From Candidatus Firestoneibacteriota bacterium (lineage in GTDB: Bacteria > JACRDZ01), in NCBI GenBank assembly GCA_016212735.1, contig JACRDZ010000214.1, forward strand, positions 1 to 9,015: a stretch of 9,015 nucleotides of DNA, read 5' to 3'. Positions 1-6,315 of the stretch are shown piece by piece. Numbering within the stretch: position 1 is the stretch's first letter; every line of letters begins with the position of its first letter. A program made the translations under genes and the position numbers. Under the pieces are notes generated by a model. It ran no database searches and was not told the origin of the DNA. It saw only the letters and a program-made list of their open reading frames with translations.

Positions 1-724
1 AAAGGTGATACGCTATTTTAAGATAAATATGAAAAGGCGAAAGGATTCGGTCGGCAGCCCAACTATTATCAATAATTTCAATTAATTCATTTGTGATATC
101 AAGACACCATCGGTCATTCCATCTATCGTCAAACCATTTTGCCAATTTATTGGAAGCATCCTGCTCCATTACATCAATATTTAATTCACCCTGATTAGCC
201 AAACCCGCTAACGTGAGGTTACTGCTTCCTAAAAATCCAACTATCGGAACCCGTTTATCATCACTGTAAGCCAGATATAACTTGGCGTGAAGGGGATATT
301 TCAAATGCAGTTTTACAATAACCTTTTTTTCTTTCATCTGACGGCTTAACTTTCGCAAAGCCTGTTCATCTGCTTCAGAAGGTGTTCCTATAGTAAGCTG
401 GTCTTTAAATTCCCGAGCTAATTTTTTTTTGAGTTTTACCGCTTCCGCCTGATCAATGATAAAGCCTTCATCGTTTATAAAATGCTCCCGCAGAATATCA
501 ACAGGCATTTTCTGCATTCCTACTAATAAACGACAGTACCGATGTATATCTTCTTTGCTTTCCGATACAACCGCTCCTGTCAGGTTATCAATTTTATCAG
601 CAACTTCTTTCCAGCCTCTCAGGTTAAAGTAACCCACGCAGAAATCAGTGCGGTGTGAAAGTTCCAGAGTTTCATTCAAACCTTTAGAAAGATGATTTTC
701 TATGTTATCGTAAATTTTTGGCAT
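1..724 (-). CDS. N-terminal part of a phospholipase D-like domain protein, probably a PLD-SNF2 helicase (runs off left edge)
   Basis: An open frame begins at the ATG at 722-724 and stays open for 241 codons to the left edge, so the C-terminal part is missing. Residues 146-148 (H-A-K) and 166-169 (G-S-S-N) form the H-x-K...G-S-x-N signature of the phospholipase D/nuclease superfamily. The segments YFNLRGW (32-38), LTIGTPSEADE (110-120) and KWFDDRWNDRW (196-206) match, from memory, the start of large bacterial proteins in which a PLD-like domain precedes an SNF2/DEAD-type helicase of about 1000 residues. Such proteins often lie beside DNA methyltransferases and are suspected of phage defence or restriction; that role is inference here, and the helicase part is not visible. 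A GGAAG-type ribosome site lies about 7 bases before the ATG. GC in three hand-counted 60-base lines is 42-47%, against 18% in two lines counted in the tetR and HEAT genes, which suggests horizontal acquisition. A stand-alone PLD protein is the alternative. Confidence 0.78.
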   Translation of the reverse strand, partial: MPKIYDNIENHLSKGLNETLELSHRTDFCVGYFNLRGWKEVADKIDNLTGAVVSESKEDIHRYCRLLVGMQKMPVDILREHFINDEGFIIDQAEAVKLKKKLAREFKDQLTIGTPSEADEQALRKLSRQMKEKKVIVKLHLKYPLHAKLYLAYSDDKRVPIVGFLGSSNLTLAGLANQGELNIDVMEQDASNKLAKWFDDRWNDRWCLDITNELIEIIDNSWAADRILSPFHIYLKIAYHL

Positions 725-761
725 AGCAATCTTCCGTCTTAGAAATTATTTTTATGATTTT

Positions 762-790
762 ATTTAATCATACCAAACAAATACGGTCAA
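762..790 (-). promoter_or_regulatory. Candidate sigma-70 promoter for the PLD-helicase gene
   Basis: On the minus strand TTGACC (785-790) and TTAAAT (762-767) are separated by exactly 17 bases, and the ATG is about 38 bases downstream of the -10 element. This fits separate transcription of the PLD gene, despite its lying in line after the oxidoreductase gene. A 7-bp inverted repeat (TATGATT/AATCATA, 753-759 and 766-772) overlaps the -10 element. It could be an operator, but AT-rich palindromes arise easily by chance. Confidence 0.45.
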
Positions 791-798
791 GATAATTT

Positions 799-2235
799 TC
801 AATCGTCTGCTTTATCCCTTTTTACTATTTCTGATCCATAACCTCTTTTTGTAATTGATGTTAAAGGTTTATTGGTTTTTTGCGAAAGAATTTTCATGAC
901 TCGCGGAGTGCAGAAACCGCCATGACATCTTCCTGCTTGTGCGCGAGTTCTGAATTTAATGCCGTCTAATGTTTTTGCTCCGCGCTTTATTGCATCCTCA
1001 ATCTCTTTAGCAGAAACCATTTCGCATCTGCATACAATATCTCCATAAGACGGGTTAGCATTAATAAGTTTTTTGGTTTCGGAAAAAGGTATATCAAATA
1101 GATGAGTTGTTTTTTGGCGATATTTTTTAAAAACAACTTTTTTCTTTATTTTAAGTCCGTTTATTTTTAACAGTTTAGAAACAAGTAAAGCAATTGCAGG
1201 AGCGGCAGTTAAGCCAGGGGATTGTATTCCTGCAACATTAATAAAACCTGGTGTTTTGCTTTCATGACGAATAATAAAATCATCTCCTGCAACAGGCCTT
1301 AAACCTGCAAAATATGCGATAACATCATTGGGATTTATTGATGGAACAAGTTGTTGAGCTCTGGATATAACCTGATTAAATCCATTATCAGAAGTGGATA
1401 AATCTTCTTTATCCTCAACATCTTCAGCAGTCGGACCTATCATTGGATTTCCATCAGAAGTTTTTATAACTATAATTCCTTTGGAAGTTTTTGTCGGAAG
1501 CGGGAATATAAGATGGTTTGTCAGATTATGTTTTTTCTTATCAAGAAGAAATTCTTCGCCTTTACGCGGTTTGATTTTAAAGTCAGAAATCCCAACCATA
1601 TTGGATATATCATCTGCGAAAAGCCCAGCAGCATTAATAATATATTTCGCATTAAATACGCCCTGTGAAGTTTCAATTTCAAAGCTGTAAAAAGAATGAA
1701 CGATAATATTTTTTACCAATGTCAATGTATAAATTTCAACGCCATTTTCTCTGGCATTTTCGCTTAAATCATATACCATGCGGTACGGACTGACAATACC
1801 TGCAGTTGGTGCGTAAAGCGCAGCAATAACAAGAGGATTCAGGTTAGGCTCATTTTTTGCTAACCATGCACGGTCAACTATTTTCAATTTTGGGACACCA
1901 AGTATTTCCGCATCTTTTTTAATTTGCAGAAGTGTCTTTATTTCTTTTTTATTAAACGCAGCTATAAGCTCTCCAACTTCTTTAAAATCAGCACCAAGTT
2001 CTTGTGTAATCCTGCGTGTCAATAAATTCCCCTGCACACATAATTTACCTTTTAATGAGTCTGGCGGATTCTGAGTTCCAGGATGAATAATACCGCTGTT
2101 TGCTTTTGAAACCCCAAAACAGAGTTCCTCTTCCTTTTCGAGCAAAGCAATACTCAGTTTATATCTGGACAACTCACGTGCAATAGATGCTCCTATTATC
2201 CCGCCGCCTATTATAACAACATCATAGATTGTCAT
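799..2235 (-). CDS. GlpA-like FAD-dependent oxidoreductase with C-terminal BFD-type [2Fe-2S] domain
   Basis: The 478-residue protein starts with a Rossmann dinucleotide fold (G10-G-G12-x-x-G15, acidic residue E33) typical of FAD-binding DAO-family enzymes. It carries the family segments GLRPVAGDDF and AGIQSPGLTAAPAIA in its last third. The C-terminal domain has Cys402, Cys404, Cys437 and Cys442 in a C-R-C...C-x4-C arrangement, as in BFD-like iron-sulfur domains. This architecture and length match the GlpA/L-2-hydroxyglutarate-oxidase-like proteins of anaerobes such as Thermotoga and clostridia, so the substrate may be glycerol-3-phosphate or a 2-hydroxy acid; the sequence alone does not decide. 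In those organisms the gene usually precedes an NAD(P)/FAD oxidoreductase and a DUF1667 protein. Neither is here: the next gene downstream is the PLD protein. It is the last gene of the queE unit, and its ribosome site overlaps the stop codon of the HEAT gene. It should be cytoplasmic. Confidence 0.88.
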   Translation of the reverse strand: MTIYDVVIIGGGIIGASIARELSRYKLSIALLEKEEELCFGVSKANSGIIHPGTQNPPDSLKGKLCVQGNLLTRRITQELGADFKEVGELIAAFNKKEIKTLLQIKKDAEILGVPKLKIVDRAWLAKNEPNLNPLVIAALYAPTAGIVSPYRMVYDLSENARENGVEIYTLTLVKNIIVHSFYSFEIETSQGVFNAKYIINAAGLFADDISNMVGISDFKIKPRKGEEFLLDKKKHNLTNHLIFPLPTKTSKGIIVIKTSDGNPMIGPTAEDVEDKEDLSTSDNGFNQVISRAQQLVPSINPNDVIAYFAGLRPVAGDDFIIRHESKTPGFINVAGIQSPGLTAAPAIALLVSKLLKINGLKIKKKVVFKKYRQKTTHLFDIPFSETKKLINANPSYGDIVCRCEMVSAKEIEDAIKRGAKTLDGIKFRTRAQAGRCHGGFCTPRVMKILSQKTNKPLTSITKRGYGSEIVKRDKADD

Positions 2236-2242
2236 AAGCAGA

Positions 2243-2247
2243 CCCTA
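2243..2247 (-). promoter_or_regulatory. Ribosome-binding site overlapping the upstream stop codon
   Basis: Read on the minus strand, TAGGG contains the TAG stop of the HEAT-repeat gene (2245-2247) and a Shine-Dalgarno AGGG, 7 bases before the ATG at 2233-2235. The overlap supports the chosen start of the oxidoreductase and suggests translational coupling of the two genes. Confidence 0.6.
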
Positions 2248-4320
2248 ATTTTGTTTTTCTTTATCCTTATTATACCACTCCTGCCATTTTGCCTGATCCT
2301 GGCCAAACGTCTGTCCAGTTATGTTTTTCAGTGTATTTGCTACCATTTCTCTCGTACTTTTATCTATATATTTATCCTTAAGAATAGAAATAAGAGGTTC
2401 TACAGCACGTACGTCTTTCATATTTCCAAGTGCGTTTGTTGCAACTGCTTTAATGCTTTTATCCATATTTTCATTCTTTATCACAAAAATTAGAGGGTCT
2501 ACTGCATGCGATCCGTTTACATTTCCAAGAACATTTAATGCTTTTTGTTTAATGTTTTTATCTGTTTTTTTATCTAAAATAAAAACAATAAGACTATCAA
2601 TAGCACGCGAATCTTTAACATTACCTAATGCATTTATTGTTATTTCTTTGACAAAAGAGTTTGAATTGTTATCTAAAAGAACAGAGATTAAAGCATCAAC
2701 TGCTTTTGGATTATTTATATTACCTAAAGCATTTGCAGCTATACTTCTATCGAATCCGTCTAAGTTATTATTAACAAAAACAGTTATAAGAATTTCAACT
2801 GTACGAGGATCATTAATATTGCTTAGTGCAATTGCTGCCTGCTCCCTTAATGAGCCATCCTGAGTTTTATCATTAAAAACAGCAATAAGAGGATCAACTG
2901 CGCGAGTATCCTTTATTTTGCCTAAAGCATTTATAGCTTTTATTCTGACATTTGCAGATGATCTTTTATCCTTAAGAACGTAAATAAGAGATTCAACTGC
3001 ACTTACGTCGTTTATATCACCTAAAGCACTTGCAGCTTTTTCTCTTATAATATCATCAATATTTCTATTTCTAAGAATATCAATAAGAGGGTCAACTACC
3101 TGTGGATTTTTAATATTCCCCAGTATTTTTGCTATTGCTTCCCTTATATTTTTATCTGTATCCTTATCTATAAAAATAGCAATAATAGATTCAATTGCAC
3201 GAATATCACCTGTATTTCCTAAAGCATTTGCTGCCAGTTCTCTTGTAATAGGATCAGCATTTTTATTTAAAAGAATGACTATAAGAGGGTCAATAACATT
3301 TAATTCTTTTATATTTCCAAGAACATATGCATCTGTCTCTCTAATCTCCTTATCTGAATTTATATCAGTAAGTACAAAAATTAATGGTTTAATTATTCGT
3401 TCATCTTTTATTTTGCTTAACACATGAATTGTTGTTTCTTTAACATTTTTATCAGAATCTTTATTCATAAGTATGCTGATTAATGGATCGATAACTTTTG
3501 GGTCCTTTATATTACCAAGAACATTTACAACCATTTCCATAATGTTTTTATCCAGGTCTTTAATAGACAATAAGGAAATAAGAGGATCCGTAGCACGTGA
3601 ATGATTAATATTACCTAATGACCATACTGCCATTATTCTAATATTTATATCTATGCCTGAATCCTTTATTATTGAAATAAAAGGTGTTATCATGAATGGT
3701 TCTTTAATACCGATCAATGCATTTGCAGCCAGATCTCTATCAACTTTATCTGAGCTTTTATCCAGAAGTATAGCATTAAAAGGTTCTATATCATAGAATT
3801 CACAAATAAGTTCTCCCATTTTTGTCACAAATGAAAACTCTTCTTTTTCATATATAAAATTCCGTACATTATAAGGTCTGTTATTTGCTGAACTTTGTAC
3901 ATTCCCATGCAAAACACCTGAATCTTCCCAGATTTTAAAAGATTTCATATAAACTGGAAGCCCTGGCTGGTTTAATGAAATCGTACCTGCAATCTCCTTC
4001 TCGGAAGATAACTGTCCCAATTCATTTCTTTCTGCTTTTATTGTTAAGGTTGCATCATATTTATCATCTGCTTTCACAATTTTAATTCCGACATAATTAA
4101 AAAGTCTGACTGTTATATCTTCAAATGGAAAAGATATTTCTTTTCCTAAAGAGGAAGATTGTTCTAAAATTATTTTTATTTTTTTTATTTTACGGAAACT
4201 TCTGAGTTGTTCTTTATTAGTAGGTTGTGCAGATGTATAAACAGCAAATAGTCCGAAAAATATCACAAGTGAAATATATAAATATATTAAGAAAGATTTT
4301 TTTAAAAAAATTATTCCCAT
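2245..4320 (-). CDS. Secreted HEAT-repeat protein of unknown function
   Basis: The 691-residue product opens with a charged start (K7, K8) and a hydrophobic stretch to about residue 29, followed by Y-T-S-A before Q-P-T-N. This is a signal peptide with probable cleavage after A31, so the protein should be periplasmic or exported. Residues about 35-185 form a domain I do not recognise, rich in predicted strand. Residues 191-652 are fourteen consecutive HEAT/PBS-lyase-like repeats, each exactly 33 residues, with consensus D-K-x-I-R-E-x-A-x-x-A-L-G-N-I-K-D-x-R-A-V-D-P-L-I-x-x-L followed by a short linker. A fifteenth partial unit ends in T-G-x3-G-x-D-x3-W-x2-W (668-682), a tail I recall from other bacterial HEAT proteins. 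Such solenoids usually mediate protein-protein contacts; no catalytic residues are evident. It starts 19 bases after queE. The codon before the ATG is the stop TAG, so no start further upstream is possible. Confidence 0.9.
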   Translation of the reverse strand: MGIIFLKKSFLIYLYISLVIFFGLFAVYTSAQPTNKEQLRSFRKIKKIKIILEQSSSLGKEISFPFEDITVRLFNYVGIKIVKADDKYDATLTIKAERNELGQLSSEKEIAGTISLNQPGLPVYMKSFKIWEDSGVLHGNVQSSANNRPYNVRNFIYEKEEFSFVTKMGELICEFYDIEPFNAILLDKSSDKVDRDLAANALIGIKEPFMITPFISIIKDSGIDINIRIMAVWSLGNINHSRATDPLISLLSIKDLDKNIMEMVVNVLGNIKDPKVIDPLISILMNKDSDKNVKETTIHVLSKIKDERIIKPLIFVLTDINSDKEIRETDAYVLGNIKELNVIDPLIVILLNKNADPITRELAANALGNTGDIRAIESIIAIFIDKDTDKNIREAIAKILGNIKNPQVVDPLIDILRNRNIDDIIREKAASALGDINDVSAVESLIYVLKDKRSSANVRIKAINALGKIKDTRAVDPLIAVFNDKTQDGSLREQAAIALSNINDPRTVEILITVFVNNNLDGFDRSIAANALGNINNPKAVDALISVLLDNNSNSFVKEITINALGNVKDSRAIDSLIVFILDKKTDKNIKQKALNVLGNVNGSHAVDPLIFVIKNENMDKSIKAVATNALGNMKDVRAVEPLISILKDKYIDKSTREMVANTLKNITGQTFGQDQAKWQEWYNKDKEKQN
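2365..3750 (-). repeat. Fourteen tandem 99-bp units encoding 33-residue HEAT-like repeats
   Basis: The translated units all have the same length, with no insertion or deletion between them. They keep the A-L-G-N-I-K-D core and the D-P-L-I helix start at fixed positions. At DNA level the copies have diverged considerably, so this is an old expansion under selection for period rather than a recent tandem duplication or CRISPR-like array. Confidence 0.9.
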
Positions 4321-4331
4321 CTATAAATAAA

Positions 4332-4339
4332 TCCTCCTT
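4332..4339 (-). promoter_or_regulatory. Strong Shine-Dalgarno site of the HEAT-repeat gene
   Basis: AAGGAGGA on the minus strand is a near-perfect anti-16S match in the 19-base gap after the queE stop. It lies 11 bases before the ATG at 4318-4320, longer than usual. An in-frame TAG directly before that ATG and the lack of a nearby alternative support this start. Confidence 0.7.
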
Positions 4340-4969
4340 TTATTTAATATTTATAATTTTATGAACCTGTAATTGAAAACGTACAGGCAGATTATCCTTT
4401 AGAATCCAGCCAGCTATTTTCTTCGGTTCAATGTGCCCTAAAACAGGTGAAAATAAAAGCTGGGTTTTTTTATTTAATGAGAATTGTGAAATAATATGTT
4501 TTGCCCAGAGATAATCGCGGCGGGATTTTATTACGAATTTTATTTCATCCTTATTGGAAAGAAATTTCAGGTTATTAAAATCCATTTTGTCACTCATTCC
4601 GCTATCAGGGCATTTTATATCCATTATTTTTATGACTTTTTTGGGAATATGTTTTAAAGAAATACTGCCGTTTGTTTCAATTAACACTTTATATTTCAAT
4701 TCCAGTAATTTCTTCATTAAGGGATACACTTCTTTCTGCAATAATGGCTCCCCGCCGGTAATTTCAATAAGAGAACAATTTAATTTTTTAACACGAGAAA
4801 TTATTTCATCTATGGAAAATGTTTTTCCACCTGAACGCGCATATTGAGTATCACAATATGTACAATCGAGATTACAACCGCTTAATCGAATGAAAGTACA
4901 TGGGAACCCTGTATAAGAAGATTCTCCCTGAATACTTTTAAATATTTCGATTATTTTCAATTTATCCAT
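4340..4969 (-). CDS. queE: 7-carboxy-7-deazaguanine synthase QueE (radical SAM)
   Basis: QueE converts 6-carboxy-tetrahydropterin to 7-carboxy-7-deazaguanine in the cytoplasm, the step that builds the deazapurine ring for queuosine in tRNA or for deazaguanine bases in DNA. The 209-residue product, normal for the family, has the opening E-I-F-K-S-I-Q-G-E-S (8-17). It has the radical-SAM cluster motif C32-x3-C36-x2-C39 followed by D-T, and the SAM-binding T-G-G-E-P (71-75). The conserved basic tail R-F-Q-L-Q-V-H-K lies near the C-terminus. No other queuosine gene (queC, queD, queF, tgt) is nearby. It heads a unit with the HEAT-repeat and oxidoreductase genes. Just before the ATG at 4967-4969 the sequence is AT-rich, with no recognisable Shine-Dalgarno, so initiation may be weak. 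The motifs make the identification firm; the end product of the pathway here is not shown. Confidence 0.95.
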   Translation of the reverse strand: MDKLKIIEIFKSIQGESSYTGFPCTFIRLSGCNLDCTYCDTQYARSGGKTFSIDEIISRVKKLNCSLIEITGGEPLLQKEVYPLMKKLLELKYKVLIETNGSISLKHIPKKVIKIMDIKCPDSGMSDKMDFNNLKFLSNKDEIKFVIKSRRDYLWAKHIISQFSLNKKTQLLFSPVLGHIEPKKIAGWILKDNLPVRFQLQVHKIINIK

Positions 4970-5003
4970 GTTTTATTTCATAATACATTAAACTTAGCAA
5001 GTG

Positions 5004-5032
5004 AGTATAACATAGTTATTAAATAATCGCAA
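5004..5032 (-). promoter_or_regulatory. Candidate sigma-70 promoter of the queE-HEAT-oxidoreductase unit
   Basis: On the minus strand TTGCGA (5027-5032) and TATACT (5004-5009) are spaced by exactly 17 bases, with an extended -10 TGT directly before TATACT. The predicted start site near 4997 leaves a leader of about 28 bases, too short for a preQ1 riboswitch ahead of queE. Confidence 0.6.
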
Positions 5033-5070
5033 TATTACTTTTATTTTTGTAATTTTATTTTTGTAAAATG

Positions 5071-5079
5071 TGTTAAAAT
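5071..5079 (+). promoter_or_regulatory. Candidate extended -10 promoter of the Mut7-C gene
   Basis: TGT followed by TAAAAT resembles an extended -10 element about 33 bases before the start codon. No good -35 hexamer is found at 17 bases. In such AT-rich sequence this is only the best candidate, lying back to back with the queE promoter. Confidence 0.3.
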
Positions 5080-5101
5080 TAGTAATGACAAAATTATAAA
5101 T

Positions 5102-5106
5102 GGGAG
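5102..5106 (+). promoter_or_regulatory. Shine-Dalgarno site deciding the Mut7-C start
   Basis: GGGAG sits 5 bases before the ATG at 5112 and overlaps the competing ATG at 5100-5102, which itself has no ribosome site. This favours initiation at 5112. Confidence 0.65.
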
Positions 5107-5111
5107 TTAAT

Positions 5112-5564
5112 ATGCGCTTTGTTGTTGACTGTATGCTTGGCAAATTAGCACGTATATTAAGAATGTTAGGATATGACACTCTTTACTTTAAAAACATCGA
5201 AGATGCAGAATTAGCATGGATTTCCAGAAACGAAAATCGTATTTTAATTACTCGAGATACAATATTACAACGACGTTTCAATACATTTTGTACTATTTTA
5301 TTGCAATCTCAGCAAATCGATAATGAGATAAAAGAATTAAAACAATTTCTACCCGAAATTTCCTGTGCGCAAAGTTTTAGCCGCTGCATTGAATGTAATA
5401 ATTTGTTAATTAAACTTATAAAAAATAAACTGGAAAATAATGTCCCTCCATATGTTTTTTCTACGCATGATGATTTCGCTTATTGTAAAAATTGTGGAAA
5501 AATATATTGGAAAGGTACACATGTTGAAAATATGAAAAAGCGTTTTAAATCATGGTGTTTGTAA
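5112..5564 (+). CDS. Mut7-C RNase-fold domain protein with zinc ribbon
   Basis: The 150-residue protein starts M-R-F-V-V-D-C-M-L-G-K-L-A-R, the conserved opening of the Mut7-C family (PIN-like RNase fold), with the acidic residue D6. I-L-I-T-R-D (44-49) supplies a further conserved acidic residue. The second half has two Cys pairs, C92-x2-C95 and C125-x2-C128, typical of the family's zinc ribbon, ending with W-K-G-T-H...M. The family is named after the C-terminal domain of the eukaryotic Mut-7 exonuclease and is thought to act on RNA; the natural substrate of bacterial members is unknown to me. An in-frame ATG at 5100 would add four residues (M-G-V-N). I chose 5112 because GGGAG (5102-5106) lies 5 bases before it and because the family begins at this methionine. 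It is divergent from queE and followed by 146 non-coding bases before tetR. Confidence 0.85.
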   Translation: MRFVVDCMLGKLARILRMLGYDTLYFKNIEDAELAWISRNENRILITRDTILQRRFNTFCTILLQSQQIDNEIKELKQFLPEISCAQSFSRCIECNNLLIKLIKNKLENNVPPYVFSTHDDFAYCKNCGKIYWKGTHVENMKKRFKSWCL

Positions 5565-5631
5565 AATTATCCGTGTTCCGTTTTTTAAAATTTAAAAATT
5601 TCTGCTTTGTATAAATCATAATTATTATCGC

Positions 5632-5660
5632 TTGACAATTCTAAATGAAATTAGTATGAT
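5632..5660 (+). promoter_or_regulatory. Near-consensus sigma-70 promoter of the tetR-efflux operon
   Basis: A perfect -35 TTGACA (5632-5637) is followed after exactly 17 bases by TATGAT (5655-5660), one mismatch from consensus. Transcription should begin near 5667, about 44 bases before the tetR ATG. This is the strongest promoter seen in the window and, as such, would need tight repression. Confidence 0.8.
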
Positions 5661-5667
5661 GCATAAA

Positions 5668-5681
5668 ACTGACTGGTCAGT
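5668..5681 (+). promoter_or_regulatory. Palindromic TetR-family operator at the transcription start
   Basis: ACTGAC-TG-GTCAGT is a perfect inverted repeat with 6-bp arms and a 2-bp centre, placed over the predicted start site and just downstream of the -10 element. Its core resembles the TGAC...GTCA operators of AcrR/TetR-type regulators. Given the tetR gene 30 bases downstream, autorepression is the likely function; binding by this protein is inferred. Confidence 0.72.
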
Positions 5682-5710
5682 CCGAAATATATTAAGGAAC
5701 GTATATTATT

Positions 5711-6301
5711 ATGAGTAAAATATTGGAAGAAAAAAAAGAACAAAAACGCAGAGCAATTTTAAAATCTGCTCTTAATATTTTTTCCAGTAAAGGATATCAT
5801 AATACTGTAATTGATGACATAGCTATTCAAGCTGACCTTGGTAAAGGAACTATTTATAGATATTACAAAAATAAGCAAAGTCTATTCCTCGCAGTAATTG
5901 AATCTAATCTTGATGAAATAAAAAGATTGATATTAAGCGCTATGTCTTCAAAAGAAAGTGATGTTATTAAAAATATGAGAAAATATATCGAAATATATTT
6001 AAAATATTTTGAAAAAAATAAATCATTTTACAATATTCTTTTACATGAAAAAAGTGAATTTAAGCATGAAGCTTTTTTAAGACATAGAAAAAAACAAATA
6101 TTTTTATTTGAACCATTAGTTCAACAGGGGATAAATGAGGGAAAAGTCAAACATTTAAATAGTAAAAGTCTAACGTATGCTTTATTAGGGATGATGGATG
6201 CAGCTATATGGAAATGGCTCTGGAGTCCAAAAACATATCCTATTACTGATGAGATCCCTGTGATATTAGAAATCATGAAATCAGGAATTTTAAAGAATTA
6301 A
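5711..6301 (+). CDS. TetR/AcrR-family transcriptional regulator
   Basis: The 196-residue protein has the standard TetR N-terminal DNA-binding domain. R-R-A-I-L-K-S-A-L-N-I-F (13-24) forms helix 1. The helix-turn-helix runs about 33-53 and ends in the hallmark G-K-G-T-I-Y-R-Y-Y-K-N-K (45-56), followed by L-F-L-A-V-I. The C-terminal half (about 70-196) is the variable ligand-binding and dimerisation domain, so the inducer cannot be read from the sequence. AGGAA (5695-5699) serves as ribosome site 11 bases before the ATG. The gene follows a strong promoter with a palindrome at its start site and precedes genes for an outer-membrane channel and a pump adaptor. The natural reading is a repressor of itself and the pump, released by a toxic compound or metabolite. 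It is markedly AT-rich (11 of 60 bases G/C in one counted line). Confidence 0.92.
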   Translation: MSKILEEKKEQKRRAILKSALNIFSSKGYHNTVIDDIAIQADLGKGTIYRYYKNKQSLFLAVIESNLDEIKRLILSAMSSKESDVIKNMRKYIEIYLKYFEKNKSFYNILLHEKSEFKHEAFLRHRKKQIFLFEPLVQQGINEGKVKHLNSKSLTYALLGMMDAAIWKWLWSPKTYPITDEIPVILEIMKSGILKN

Positions 6302-6315
6302 GCTGTTATATACTC

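Noticed and set aside
1394..1690. Open frame of 98 codons on the plus strand
   Set aside because: It lies wholly antisense to the well-supported flavoenzyme gene and has no family motif.
2251..2863. Two overlapping plus-strand open frames of 80 and 180 codons
   Set aside because: Both are antisense to the HEAT repeats. The regular 99-bp period keeps the opposite strand open, and their products only mirror the repeat pattern.
2365..3750. Regularly spaced DNA repeats suggestive of a CRISPR array or satellite
   Set aside because: The period is 99 bp with no constant repeat and variable spacer. It is fully explained by the 33-residue protein repeats in one open frame.
4554..4847. Plus-strand open frame of 97 codons
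   Set aside because: It is antisense to queE, whose catalytic motifs are intact, and has no ribosome site or recognisable product.
4970..5003. preQ1 riboswitch ahead of queE
   Set aside because: The predicted leader is only about 28 bases, and I see no hairpin with the C-rich loop and A-rich tail of a preQ1 aptamer.
5100..5102. ATG as start of the Mut7-C gene
   Set aside because: It has no ribosome site and itself overlaps the GGGAG that serves the ATG at 5112, where the family normally begins.
4994..5179. Minus-strand open frame of 61 codons across the divergent promoter region
   Set aside because: It overlaps the start of the Mut7-C gene and both promoters, with low-complexity AT-driven composition.
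5575..5610. AT-rich inverted repeat as terminator of the Mut7-C gene
   Set aside because: Only A/T pairs form the stem, and no GC-rich stem with a U-tract is present.
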